A DNA stretch of 64,000 nucleotides from NCBI RefSeq assembly GCF_004216715.1, contig NZ_SGXG01000001.1, positions 1,116,001-1,180,000 of the forward strand, in the 5' to 3' direction. Shown here piece after piece: positions 8,594-16,872 of this stretch; positions within the stretch are counted from its first letter, which is position 1, and every line of letters starts with the position of its first letter. Below the pieces are notes generated by a model. It did not search any database and was not told the origin of the DNA. It saw nothing but the letters and a program-made list of their open reading frames with translations. This DNA comes from Cecembia calidifontis (GTDB lineage: Bacteria > Bacteroidota > Bacteroidia > Cytophagales > Cyclobacteriaceae). The position numbers and the translations under genes were made by a program.

Positions 8594-9381
8594 AGAAAGG
8601 AATCATTTCAAGCACTTACGGAGATATCTATTATGAACTGTCAGGTATAGGTCCTGGTCCTACTTTGGTGCTTATTCATGGGGTTGGTATGGATCATTTG
8701 ACTTTTCAAGAACAGCTTGTATCCTTAGAGCGGCATTACAGGATTTTGGTTTGGGATTTGCCGGGTCATGGCAATTCCTCCTTAAAAAATTACCAGAAGC
8801 GTTTTACTGAATTGTCAGCAGAAAGTTTGAATGAGTTGATGGAAGGCCTTCAGATTTCCAAAGCCGTTTTGGTTGGACAGTCATTAGGAAGTATGATTGC
8901 CCAGTATTTTTTACTCAAATATCCTGAAAAAGTCGTGGCTGTGATCCATGCACCTGGAATAGAACTGAAATCCCATGTTGGCAAATGGGCCAAATGGATG
9001 GTTCCTATTTTTCTCTTTTTGATGGGTTTGATTCCCGAGAAGATGTTCTGCAAATCTTTTGGGAAACACAGGGCAGAAAAGAAGGAAGTTCAGGATTATT
9101 TAGCCATTAGTATAGGGAAAATTGGTAAGAAGCTGGCATTGAAAATCACTGCTGACATGTGTTACGATTTGATCGATTCTTCACCCCAAACCCCTAAGGT
9201 TCCCCTTTTGATGCTTTACGGGGAAAAAGATTTGGGTTTTATCAAAAATGCTTCCAAAGCTTGGCATAAAAAGGAGCCATCCAGCCATTGTGTAGAAATC
9301 GCTAGTGCCAACCATATTGCCAATCAGGACAATCCTGAGGATTTTAACCGTGCATTGAGAGTTTTTTTGGAAGGCCTGTAA
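8590..9381 (+). CDS. Alpha/beta hydrolase (second of a tandem pair)
   Basis: A 263-residue alpha/beta hydrolase starting at ATG 8590, whose last bases overlap the stop of the previous gene (ATGA). HGVGMD (30-35), the nucleophile elbow GQSLGS (Ser98) and the C-terminal ANHIAN His loop are visible. The central cap contains a short hydrophobic stretch (WAKWMVPIFLFLMG), which may pack as a lid over a lipophilic substrate. The tandem pair is related in sequence and probably arose by duplication. A 33-bp palindrome follows the stop. Confidence 0.88.
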   Translation: MKKGIISSTYGDIYYELSGIGPGPTLVLIHGVGMDHLTFQEQLVSLERHYRILVWDLPGHGNSSLKNYQKRFTELSAESLNELMEGLQISKAVLVGQSLGSMIAQYFLLKYPEKVVAVIHAPGIELKSHVGKWAKWMVPIFLFLMGLIPEKMFCKSFGKHRAEKKEVQDYLAISIGKIGKKLALKITADMCYDLIDSSPQTPKVPLLMLYGEKDLGFIKNASKAWHKKEPSSHCVEIASANHIANQDNPEDFNRALRVFLEGL

Positions 9382-9390
9382 GTTTAAAAC

Positions 9391-9423
9391 AGACCTGTCA
9401 GGTTTTAAAAACCTGACAGGTCT
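9391..9423. repeat. Perfect 16-bp-arm palindrome, possible terminator or REP-like element
   Basis: AGACCTGTCAGGTTTT (9391-9406) and its exact reverse complement (9408-9423) are separated by one base. It lies 10 bp after the hydrolase stop and 61 bp before the CPBP gene. It could end transcription in either direction, but it also has the look of a dispersed palindromic repeat. Confidence 0.7.
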
Positions 9424-9484
9424 CCCATTCTATCCACAAATAATATCTATTAATTTCTATCAATATTCTCAATTCCCCAGCATC

Positions 9485-10243
9485 ATGAAGTTAAAAAAGT
9501 TTTATCTCGGAATCAGTTTATTTTTCCTTGGGCTTTTGGGTATTTTGTCCATGTTGACTGTGGATATCCCTTTACCGGAGGAAATGCAATCCATTTTGGA
9601 GGAACAGTTTACCCCCTCCCAAATTCAATGGCTGCTATTGATCAATCCCACCATTATCATGTTGATAGCCGTTATAGTGGGAGTCCTGCTTTACCAAAAG
9701 ATTAACCTGAGTATTCCCATTTTTGAAAAATGGCTGGGCCTTAAAGAAGATTTCCCTCAAACCCGTGAAATACTAGTGTATGGGATTGTTGGGGGACTGC
9801 TAACCGGTGTTGTTTTGAGTTTGTTTGGGCTGATTGGTAGGGTGCTGATTCCTTCAGAATTTGAGCAGCTCACCGCAAACATTCAACTGACATTGGCCGC
9901 CAGGTTCCTATACGGCGGCATCACGGAAGAAATCCTGATGCGTTTTGGTTTGATGACCTTCCTGGTATGGATCGCTTCTAAAATTTCCAAAGGGACGAAG
10001 CCTTCAATCTATTGGTTAGGGATCATTTTGGCTGCACTTATTTTTGCTGTCGGGCATTTCCCCATGGTTTTCCAGGTTATAGGAAATCCAAGTCCGATCA
10101 TGATTGGCTATGTGCTTCTTGGTAACTCCATAGGCGGTTTGGTTTTTGGTTGGCTTTATTGGAAAAAAGGCCTGGAAAGTGCATTTCTGGCACATATGTT
10201 CGCACATGTTGGCATGGTGGTTCTTGAAAAAATATTCCTATGA
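9485..10243 (+). CDS. CPBP-family intramembrane glutamic endopeptidase
   Basis: A 252-residue multi-pass membrane protein. The CPBP/ABI motif 1 is GGITEEILMR, with Glu148, Glu149 and Arg153. The later HFPM and HMFAH histidine segments fit motifs 2 and 3, so the full catalytic set seems present. Members include prenyl-CAAX endopeptidases and bacteriocin-immunity-type proteases. Nothing nearby shows a bacteriocin or a prenylated target. The stop overlaps the start of a second CPBP gene (ATGA at 10240-10243), giving a coupled pair. Confidence 0.88.
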   Translation: MKLKKFYLGISLFFLGLLGILSMLTVDIPLPEEMQSILEEQFTPSQIQWLLLINPTIIMLIAVIVGVLLYQKINLSIPIFEKWLGLKEDFPQTREILVYGIVGGLLTGVVLSLFGLIGRVLIPSEFEQLTANIQLTLAARFLYGGITEEILMRFGLMTFLVWIASKISKGTKPSIYWLGIILAALIFAVGHFPMVFQVIGNPSPIMIGYVLLGNSIGGLVFGWLYWKKGLESAFLAHMFAHVGMVVLEKIFL

Positions 10244-11055
10244 AGACAGCGGTATCAAATCATAAATCCATTCCTATCCGGTTCTTTGTGGTTACCTTTT
10301 TATGGTCCTGGCTGCTTTGGTTGCCCTTTGTTTTGGGTGGATTGGACATTTGGGACTGGGATGCAACCCTCAGAAGCAATTTGAGTATGCCTGCGATTAT
10401 CCTGGGCGCATTTGGTCCAGGGGTTGCTGCGGTTTTTTCCATCAAAACCCTTCAAGGGAAGTCAGCAGTCAAACCCTTTCTTCGGTCTTTTTTCTCCTTC
10501 AATTTTGGCTGGAAAGTTTGGGGAATCATTTTTGGGGCGATGGGCCTTGCCAATTTTCTGGCATGGTATATTCCTGGATTTTTCGGCTATGAACGTTTGT
10601 CGATGCTTTTGCCCACAATTTTTGTTTTCCCGATTTATTGGCTGTTGATGGTATTTTTTGGTGGAGGTCAGGAAGAAATCGGTTGGCGCGGTTACATCAT
10701 GCCTATTTTGGAATCCAGATTTGGGGTTTGGCTGGGCAATACCATCTTGGGAATCATTTGGACTTTGTGGCATGTTCCGCTTTGGTTTATTCCTGATTCC
10801 TTTCAGGTATTTATGCCTTTTCCTGCCTTTCTGATTGGATGCATCGGACTTTCCTTCTTTTTCTCCTGGGTAGTGAAAGTTTCCAACCACAAGCCCTTAT
10901 CAGCCCTGATGGCCCATGGTACCTCCAATGCGATGTTGCCCGTTTTTCCAAGTTTGGTGCTCGCTACTGGTGTATTTCAGATCCACTTTTGGATCTTGGA
11001 AATTTTGTATTTTATAATTGGTATGATTGCCATGTTATCCCTTAAGAAACAATGA
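10240..11055 (+). CDS. CPBP-family intramembrane protease, second copy
   Basis: A 271-residue multi-pass membrane protein with the family motif GGGQEEIGWRG (Glu145, Glu146, Arg150) and histidines in TLWHVPLWF and MAHGTSNA. It belongs to a different CPBP branch from its neighbour: here the EExxWRG form is used, while the upstream gene has EExxMRF. They are therefore ancient relatives rather than a recent duplication. ATGA overlap with the upstream gene implies coupled translation. The membrane partner or substrate is not evident. Confidence 0.87.
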   Translation: MKTAVSNHKSIPIRFFVVTFLWSWLLWLPFVLGGLDIWDWDATLRSNLSMPAIILGAFGPGVAAVFSIKTLQGKSAVKPFLRSFFSFNFGWKVWGIIFGAMGLANFLAWYIPGFFGYERLSMLLPTIFVFPIYWLLMVFFGGGQEEIGWRGYIMPILESRFGVWLGNTILGIIWTLWHVPLWFIPDSFQVFMPFPAFLIGCIGLSFFFSWVVKVSNHKPLSALMAHGTSNAMLPVFPSLVLATGVFQIHFWILEILYFIIGMIAMLSLKKQ

Positions 11056-11163
11056 AAAAAGTCGTATTTATATCAAATTCAGCTTTCTTTTAAGCCAACA
11101 AGGCATTTAGATGTAACTTTTCCCCACCTGACGGATATCATGTTTTTCTGAATGTATATTACT

Positions 11164-11171
11164 TAATTTTG
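11164..11171 (+). promoter_or_regulatory. Possible Bacteroidota -7 promoter element
   Basis: TAATTTTG fits the TAnnTTTG consensus and lies 19 bp before ATG 11190. No clear -33 TTTG sits at the usual spacing, so this is weak. Confidence 0.3.
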
Positions 11172-11189
11172 AAGTCTAAATCCATAGTA

Positions 11190-11957
11190 ATGAAAAGATG
11201 GTTTTTGTTCTTGTCCTTTTTATTGGTGCAGGTAGCTGTATTTGGCCAGGACAAGCAACGAACCCTTTTTTGGAATGCAGGAACCCATAATGCTTGGGAA
11301 AGGGATTTCGCTTATTCGCCCTTGTTATACAGTGGGGCTTCCTTTGGTTTTACCTTGGGCTATGCCAGTGTAGGAGAAAAGAAAACCGATGAGGTTTACC
11401 TGCATTATAGCAGAATTCCCATGCAAAATGCCTTCGATGCAAACATGGCTGGCACCCATGCCCATGTGATGACCTACACCTTTTACAAAGCATCCTGGTT
11501 GCCGGAAAAATTTACCCTGGGCTGGTCCAATAACAATGCCCTGAGCTTACGGAATTTCGAGGATGCCCAGAATTTTAATCCCAGGTTTGACTTTCATACT
11601 TCATTTGGTCCGGCTGTTCAGTATCAAACCTTGTTTGGAAAGGTGGAACAGTGGAGGTTTTCCTCTCAGGCACATTTTCAGGTGACAGGTTTCCTTTTTT
11701 CGGCTTCTTATGTAACCAGTCCACCGGACCCATTTTTGCACGAACAGTCCACTTTCAATGCTTTTTGGCAATCCATCCGCTTTTTCCAGCCCTTCCAGCA
11801 ACAGGATTTGGGCATCCTGAACCAGCTGTTTTATCAACTGTCCAATGGCAATGAAATCGGTGTGGGTTATAGGTTCAACTATACGAATTTGGAAAACGCA
11901 CAGCGTTCCCAGCGTTCAATAGGTCATTATTTCTTCCAATTTAATTTTCAGCTATGA
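11190..11957 (+). CDS. Secreted protein, probable outer-membrane beta-barrel
   Basis: A 255-residue protein from ATG 11190; a TTG seven codons earlier overlaps the candidate -7 element. A clear Sec signal peptide ends at VAVFGQ. The rest is rich in alternating aromatic and polar residues in short stretches, and the protein closes with FFQFNFQL. A terminal aromatic residue pattern of this kind suggests an outer-membrane barrel. I do not recognise a named family. Its stop overlaps the start of the S41 peptidase gene (ATGA), so the two may be made together at the cell envelope. Confidence 0.7.
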   Translation: MKRWFLFLSFLLVQVAVFGQDKQRTLFWNAGTHNAWERDFAYSPLLYSGASFGFTLGYASVGEKKTDEVYLHYSRIPMQNAFDANMAGTHAHVMTYTFYKASWLPEKFTLGWSNNNALSLRNFEDAQNFNPRFDFHTSFGPAVQYQTLFGKVEQWRFSSQAHFQVTGFLFSASYVTSPPDPFLHEQSTFNAFWQSIRFFQPFQQQDLGILNQLFYQLSNGNEIGVGYRFNYTNLENAQRSQRSIGHYFFQFNFQL

Positions 11958-12973
11958 GACAGTCCCAAATTTTCTTAAGCTTATTAGGGCTGATAATGAT
12001 GATAGGGATTATTTCCTGTGAAGAAATTCTTGCTCCAAGAGCCCCAGAGGCCAGTCCAAGGGCTGTATTTGAACATTTATGGAACGATGTCCATAATAGG
12101 TACAGTTTTTTTGAAGAAAAACAGATAGATTGGGTGGCGGTAAGACAACAATACAGTCCCTTGATCCATGAAAATATGGCTCCTGATGCGCTATTTGATG
12201 TGTTGGGGGATATGCTTGGAGAACTGCAGGACGGGCATGTCAATTTATTGAGCACTTTTAACCGTTCCCGAAATTGGAGTTGGTTTGAAGATTTTCCTTT
12301 GTTTTATGACCAGCAGTTGATTGAGGAGGTTTACCTGGGGACGACTTTCAGGATCATCGGTCCCTTGTATGCACAGACCGTGGAAAACATGTTGTATGTC
12401 AATTACAGGTCTTTTGAACGCACTTTAACCACACAGCACATGGATGAGATCGTCCGCCTGATGCAGTTTCATGATGGCCTGATCATTGATGTTCGGAGTA
12501 ATGGGGGAGGGAATTTGCAAAATGCACTCAATATAGCCTCTCGTTTCATTGAGCAGGAAGTCACTTATGCCAGACAACGTTTTAAGAAAGGGCCTGGAAG
12601 AGCTGATTTTACACCATGGGCAGATCTTAGGATTTCTCCTCATTCCGGAGATAAGTACTTGGGGAAGGTTGCTGTCCTGACCAACCGACGTTCCTACAGC
12701 ACCACCACTTTTTTTGCGCAGATGATGCGGACCTTGCCTCAGGCACGGCTGTTCGGCGATCAGACAGGTGGAGGGGGAGGCATTCCAGTTTATGCAGAGT
12801 TGCCCAATGGCTGGACTTACCGATTTTCTGGTAGTCAAACTGTGGACCTTGATGGAGTGCAGCTTGAATTTGGGGTACAGGCCGATCAGTTTTTAGAAAA
12901 TCCTATGAGTATTGTTGAAGGAAAGGACCGGGTGATTGAAGAGGCTATTGTTTGGTTAAAAGCTCCTTTGTAG
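11954..12973 (+). CDS. S41-family peptidase lipoprotein
   Basis: A 339-residue protein with a lipoprotein signal peptide (lipobox ending at Cys22). It continues with an N-terminal helical TSP-N-like region and the S41 core. The conserved GELQDGHVN segment near residue 93, the IDVRSNGGG strand-loop and the RSYSTTT nucleophile region (Ser in the family position) are visible, followed by GDQTGGGGG. No PDZ domain is obvious, so it is a compact tail-specific or tricorn-type protease. It is anchored in the envelope, and ATGA coupling to the upstream barrel protein suggests a shared role. Confidence 0.85.
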   Translation: MRQSQIFLSLLGLIMMIGIISCEEILAPRAPEASPRAVFEHLWNDVHNRYSFFEEKQIDWVAVRQQYSPLIHENMAPDALFDVLGDMLGELQDGHVNLLSTFNRSRNWSWFEDFPLFYDQQLIEEVYLGTTFRIIGPLYAQTVENMLYVNYRSFERTLTTQHMDEIVRLMQFHDGLIIDVRSNGGGNLQNALNIASRFIEQEVTYARQRFKKGPGRADFTPWADLRISPHSGDKYLGKVAVLTNRRSYSTTTFFAQMMRTLPQARLFGDQTGGGGGIPVYAELPNGWTYRFSGSQTVDLDGVQLEFGVQADQFLENPMSIVEGKDRVIEEAIVWLKAPL

Positions 12974-13037
12974 TTTATTAAAAAAATTTAACTCCATTCG
13001 GGGTTGTGAGGAACACGACAGAGATTGGTCATTTTGA

Positions 13038-13057
13038 CCCCGGGTGGCAACCCGGGG
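13038..13057. repeat. GC-rich hairpin CCCCGGGT/ACCCGGGG
   Basis: An 8-bp perfect stem (13038-13045 with 13050-13057) around a GGCA tetraloop, in an otherwise AT-rich 226-bp spacer. It looks like a REP-type hairpin; no T-run follows. Confidence 0.6.
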
Positions 13058-13097
13058 CAAATACCCTTTGGGATTTAACCCCTTTTAAAATTATGAC

Positions 13098-13122
13098 GAT
13101 AATCTTTTAAATAAAGATTATC
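13098..13122. repeat. AT-rich hairpin upstream of the lycopene cyclase gene
   Basis: GATAATCTTT and AAAGATTATC form a 10-bp perfect stem with a 5-base loop, 77 bp before the lycopene cyclase start. It could be an operator or part of the upstream 3' end. Confidence 0.5.
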
Positions 13123-13199
13123 CCCAAAAGCTTTAAACACTCTCCTGCTTTTATGGTATTATTGGGTAGGGAATCATTTTTCCTTTATTATAAACCAGC

Positions 13200-14366
13200 A
13201 TGTCCAATACATTCGATTATATAGTTGCCGGTTCCGGATTGGCCGGGTTGAGTTTCCTGTATCGCCTGCTGAAGGATGAAAGCTTACAGCATAAAAATAT
13301 CCTGGTCATCGATGCCTCCCAGAAAACCCAAAATGACCGTACCTGGTGCTTTTGGGAAAAGGAAGCAGGGCCATTTGAATCCTTGGTCTCCCACCAATGG
13401 GAAACCTTGCAGTTTTTCTCGCCACAGGTTTCCAAGGAATTTAAAATGAAGGCATACCGCTACAAAATGATCCAATCTGGTGATTTTTATAGCCATGTGC
13501 TGGATTTTATCAAAGGTTTCTCCAATGTCACCTTTGTTCAGGAACAAATCCTTGAGATAGTGGAAGAAGGGGAAAAAGCGGTGGTTAAAACCGAAAAGGG
13601 GAGATATTCAGCGGATTATGTATTCAACTCCACCTCCCTTTTTTATCCCAAAATGACCGAAGAAAATACCTTATTGCAGCATTTTTTGGGTTGGTATATC
13701 CAAACAGATAAGCCGGTTTTTAATCCAAAAGTAGGTACTCTCATGGACTTTACCTTGCCACAGACCCATGGGACAACCTTTATATATGTATTGCCAACGT
13801 CTGAAAATTTGGCTTTGGTAGAGTACACTTTGTTTACCGAAAGGCTGCTGAAAGAAGAAGAATATGAAGCCGCACTGAAGCGCTATATCAAAGACAAGTT
13901 GGGGATAGGGAGTTATGAGATTACCCATTCCGAATTTGGGGTAATTCCCATGTCTTTGGCCAGATTTCCAGCTCATTTGGGGAAAAACAAACGTATTGTC
14001 AATATCGGAACAGCAGGTGGCTACACCAAACCCAGTACAGGTTATACCTTTCAGTTTGTACAGAAACATATCGCTCAGATACTGGAGCAGCTTGGACAAA
14101 ATCAATCTCCTGTTGTTTCCCTTTCATTTAGGGAAAAAATGTTTGAATGGTACGACAGGACTTTATTGGATGTGCTGCTGACCAAAAGCCTAAGTGGGGA
14201 ACAGATTTTTTCGAGCTTATTTAAGCGGGTGGATCCTGAGCGTATTTTGGCCTTTTTAGCCAATGAAAGCGGCTTTTGGGAAGAATTTAAAATCCGGAAC
14301 AGCGTTCCCCAATTCCCCTTTGTCTTTTCAGGAATGAAACAGTTGTTGGGCTTGGGGAAGAAGTGA
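13200..14366 (+). CDS. crtY: Lycopene beta-cyclase
   Basis: A 388-residue flavoprotein with an N-terminal dinucleotide-binding motif GSGLAG (11-16) and the NDRTWCFW segment (45-52) typical of the CrtY-type lycopene cyclases of Bacteroidota. A conserved TAGGYTKPSTGYTF block in the C-terminal half matches the family. It closes the linear ends of lycopene into beta-ionone rings, leading to beta-carotene, zeaxanthin or similar pigments. No other carotenoid gene (crtB, crtI, crtZ) is in the window, so the pathway is dispersed. The length is normal for the family. Confidence 0.9.
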   Translation: MSNTFDYIVAGSGLAGLSFLYRLLKDESLQHKNILVIDASQKTQNDRTWCFWEKEAGPFESLVSHQWETLQFFSPQVSKEFKMKAYRYKMIQSGDFYSHVLDFIKGFSNVTFVQEQILEIVEEGEKAVVKTEKGRYSADYVFNSTSLFYPKMTEENTLLQHFLGWYIQTDKPVFNPKVGTLMDFTLPQTHGTTFIYVLPTSENLALVEYTLFTERLLKEEEYEAALKRYIKDKLGIGSYEITHSEFGVIPMSLARFPAHLGKNKRIVNIGTAGGYTKPSTGYTFQFVQKHIAQILEQLGQNQSPVVSLSFREKMFEWYDRTLLDVLLTKSLSGEQIFSSLFKRVDPERILAFLANESGFWEEFKIRNSVPQFPFVFSGMKQLLGLGKK

Positions 14367-14468
14367 GGCTGGTCAATTTTTGGGATTGAGAAGTTTATAA
14401 AGATGGTGGATGTCGAAAAGCGGAAGTCGAAAGTGGGGTTTCAAGGGATTTTCAACTATAAATTCCGT

Positions 14469-14527
14469 AAGGCGGATTTCTGAAATAAAAACATTTAAGA
14501 GAAAAGTTAATTTTCGAAATCCGCCTT
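14469..14527. repeat. Inverted repeat, 12-bp arms, between convergent genes
   Basis: AAGGCGGATTTC (14469-14480) and its exact complement GAAATCCGCCTT (14516-14527) flank 35 AT-rich bases. The structure lies between the convergent crtY and PfpI genes. It may act as a shared terminator, but no T-run follows on either strand. Confidence 0.55.
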
Positions 14528-14541
14528 TCAATTTTCCAATT

Positions 14542-15132
14542 TCACTTCCCCTCATATTCCATATATCTCGCTGTCTTCTTCATTACCTCTTCACCAAAAT
14601 ATATTTCCACCACATAAAGCGAAAGATCTATGCCGGCAGCAACACCTGCGGCAGTCATAAATTTTCCATTGTCTACAAACCGGGCACTTTTATCAGGAAT
14701 AGCGCTAGGTTCCATTGCCATTAAATCTTCAAAAACTTCGTGGTGTGTGGTAAATCTTTGTTCCCTGAGATGCCCCAGTTTGGCCAGAATGCGTGCACCA
14801 CTACAAACGGTGAAGACTGTTTGAGCTTTTTGGATCATTTGGTTTATCCAATCCATGAGTTTGGAATCCCGGATGACTGTCCTACTTCCATCCCCACCGG
14901 GAATTACCAAAATATCCACTTGATCAAGTTCACTGATTGCCAGGTCGGGCATCACCTGTAAACCATTTTTTGCATGGATGAGGGATTTGTTTTTGCCCAC
15001 AGTTTTTACTTCCAGGTTTTGGTAACCGGAGAGTTGGGCAGTAACAGAAAAAACCTCAAAAGGCCCTGCAAAATCCAGCACCTCAACCTCATCAAAAAGT
15101 AGAATGGCTACTTGAAGTTTGGACATAGGCAT
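14542..15132 (-). CDS. DJ-1/PfpI-family protein
   Basis: A 196-residue class I glutamine-amidotransferase-like protein. The nucleophile-elbow cysteine lies in FTVCSGAR (Cys110) and the N-terminal acidic DFAGPFE motif near residue 20. That arrangement resembles the isonitrile hydratase / AraC-associated branch of the family more than classical PfpI proteases. No DNA-binding domain is attached. The start may be Met1 or Met3. It follows the MazG-like gene by only 6 bp on the same strand, so the two are likely co-transcribed. The substrate is unknown. Confidence 0.87.
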   Translation of the reverse strand: MPMSKLQVAILLFDEVEVLDFAGPFEVFSVTAQLSGYQNLEVKTVGKNKSLIHAKNGLQVMPDLAISELDQVDILVIPGGDGSRTVIRDSKLMDWINQMIQKAQTVFTVCSGARILAKLGHLREQRFTTHHEVFEDLMAMEPSAIPDKSARFVDNGKFMTAAGVAAGIDLSLYVVEIYFGEEVMKKTARYMEYEGK

Positions 15133-15138
15133 CAGCGC

Positions 15139-15606
15139 TTATTTGGAGAGTATGCCTTTCAGATCAGCAGGGGAATAAAATATGGATTTCAGGGTTTTCC
15201 TATCCCCTTCACGATAAACCAAATAAAGGTCTTCAACCTGCTCATAAAAGCAATCCACGCCCTGACTTTTGTAATGTGAGACTGTTGCCTGGGCTTCTTC
15301 TTCAGTTTTACATGCCTTGCTCATATTGGAGCGCTGAACCTCATCAAAAAGTTCCTTGAATTTATCCGCCAGACCAAATTCCAGTACGGCACCAGCCAGG
15401 ACATACTGAATATCACACAAGGCATCGGCGATTTCCACAATATCTCCATTTTGGATGCCTTCTTCCAGTTCCTTGAGTTCTTCGGCAATCAGGGAAACCC
15501 TCAGCTCACATCTTTTGGCATCAGGAACCATGGGTTCAGGTAAAATTGGATGTTGGAAAGTTTTGTGGAATTCAGCGACAGAAGTAAGGCTCTTGGGATC
15601 TTGCAT
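15139..15606 (-). CDS. MazG-like nucleotide pyrophosphohydrolase
   Basis: A 155-residue all-alpha NTP pyrophosphatase. The metal-binding pattern is EELKELEEG (Glu42, Glu43, Glu46) followed by EIADALCD (Glu58, Asp61, Asp65), the ExxE...ExxD signature of MazG and phosphoribosyl-ATP pyrophosphohydrolase families. Such house-cleaning enzymes split non-canonical or excess nucleoside triphosphates. The extra C-terminal 50 residues (with YEQVEDLYLVYREG) are typical of the single-domain Bacteroidota form. It is the first gene of a two-gene unit with the PfpI-family gene. Confidence 0.85.
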   Translation of the reverse strand: MQDPKSLTSVAEFHKTFQHPILPEPMVPDAKRCELRVSLIAEELKELEEGIQNGDIVEIADALCDIQYVLAGAVLEFGLADKFKELFDEVQRSNMSKACKTEEEAQATVSHYKSQGVDCFYEQVEDLYLVYREGDRKTLKSIFYSPADLKGILSK

Positions 15607-15863
15607 AATGATTTAATTTTGGTTTATTAGGTGCTACAAAGAAAGGAATTTTCTTTAAATACCTAAGTACTACAAATTCCTCTTCCTACAGATAGCCAAC
15701 CAGGTGAAAAAATTAAAAAAATTTCCATAGAAATTACTCCTCTTAAAGACACTAAACTTAAGTGAAAAAACAAATCAAAGTAAAAAAGAAAAACCAATAA
15801 ATTTAAACACCGTTTATTTTTTAAACATTGTTAAAAATACAAAGTGAAAAGTTCATCTTTTAA

Positions 15864-15890
15864 CAAAAAAACGGGGATTGCTCCCCGTTT
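15864..15890 (-). terminator. Rho-independent terminator of the superoxide dismutase gene
   Basis: On the minus strand AAACGGGGA pairs with TCCCCGTTT around a 4-base loop and runs into seven T residues. It begins 4 bases after the sod stop codon. Confidence 0.88.
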
Positions 15891-15893
15891 CAA

Positions 15894-16679
15894 TTAACCT
15901 TTCATCAAGGTGTCATATCGTTTTTCGACTTCAGTCCAGTTGACTACGTTCCAAAACGCGGAGACATAATCCGGTCTTCTGTTTTGATAGTGGAGGTAAT
16001 AGGCATGCTCCCATACGTCAATTCCCAAAAGAGGTATCCCCTGGAATTCGGAAATATCCATCAGCGGATTATCCTGATTGGGTGTGGAACCGATTTTTAA
16101 CAAGTTATTCTTGTCCAAAACCAACCAGCCCCATCCTGATCCGAATCTTCCTTTGGCGGCATCTTCAAACTGTTTTTGAAATTCTTCAAAGCTGCCAAAT
16201 GCACCGGTGATTGCTTGGGCGAGATCACCACCGGGTTGACCACCACCATTTGGGCTCATGGTCTTCCAGAACAACTCATGATTATAATGGCCGCCACCAT
16301 TATTGCGCATTTTGGTAGAGTATTTGGAGATGTTCATCAAAACTTCCTCCAAAGGTCTGCTCACATCCACTCCTTCTTCTGCTGCTGCTTCGGCCATATT
16401 TTTCGCATAGGCCGCAGCATGCTTGGTATAGTGGATTTCCATGGTCATCGCATCGATGTGCGGTTCGAGTGCGTCATAGGCATAAGCCAAAGGCGTTTGT
16501 TCAAAACCTGTGCTCAACAAGATCTTGCCTGCATCAGTCTCTCCACCGGATTTTTCTCCGGCGCAAGCACTCAAAAAGGCAGAACCGAGTACACTGCTTC
16601 CAATTCCTACAGCCAAGGTAGCTTTGGTGCTATGGCCAAGAAATTTTCTTCTGGAAACATCAAAAGTTGATTTTTTCAT
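15894..16679 (-). CDS. sodA: Tat-exported superoxide dismutase, Mn-type residues
   Basis: A 261-residue Fe/Mn superoxide dismutase with an unusual 40-residue N-terminal extension. The extension contains a twin-arginine motif SRRKFLG (9-15) and a lipobox-like LSAC (Cys39). The metal ligands are His83 (EIHYTKH), His134 (YNHELFW), Asp221 and His225 (DVWEHAYY). The glycine-rich NNGGGH segment and Gln202 in NQDNPLM follow the manganese-type pattern, so Mn or cambialistic use is inferred. Tat export would carry the folded, metal-loaded enzyme to the periplasm, possibly as a lipoprotein. It converts superoxide to peroxide and oxygen, here against external or envelope-generated superoxide. Confidence 0.92.
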   Translation of the reverse strand: MKKSTFDVSRRKFLGHSTKATLAVGIGSSVLGSAFLSACAGEKSGGETDAGKILLSTGFEQTPLAYAYDALEPHIDAMTMEIHYTKHAAAYAKNMAEAAAEEGVDVSRPLEEVLMNISKYSTKMRNNGGGHYNHELFWKTMSPNGGGQPGGDLAQAITGAFGSFEEFQKQFEDAAKGRFGSGWGWLVLDKNNLLKIGSTPNQDNPLMDISEFQGIPLLGIDVWEHAYYLHYQNRRPDYVSAFWNVVNWTEVEKRYDTLMKG

Positions 16680-16800
16680 AAGGTTGTTGATTTCCGTTGA
16701 TTGTTTGGTTGATCTATCACAAGGAGCCCTAAGATAGCCAATTCATCCTGATTATGAAACCGAATATCAGACAATAAGTCTGAAATCCTGACAAGATGTT

Positions 16801-16808
16801 TATGTTTG
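16801..16808 (+). promoter_or_regulatory. Possible Bacteroidota -7 promoter element for dapF
   Basis: TATGTTTG matches TAnnTTTG, 64 bp before the dapF start, in the sod/dapF divergent spacer. The -33 box is not clear. Confidence 0.3.
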
Positions 16809-16872
16809 CATAACGATTAAAACTTGGTTTGGTTTTTGAAATCATTCTAAAACCGTCAATCCGAATTATTTT

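Noticed and set aside
10462..10890. 142-codon minus-strand frame inside the second CPBP gene
   Set aside because: Antisense shadow with no recognisable domain; the plus-strand CPBP motifs are clear.
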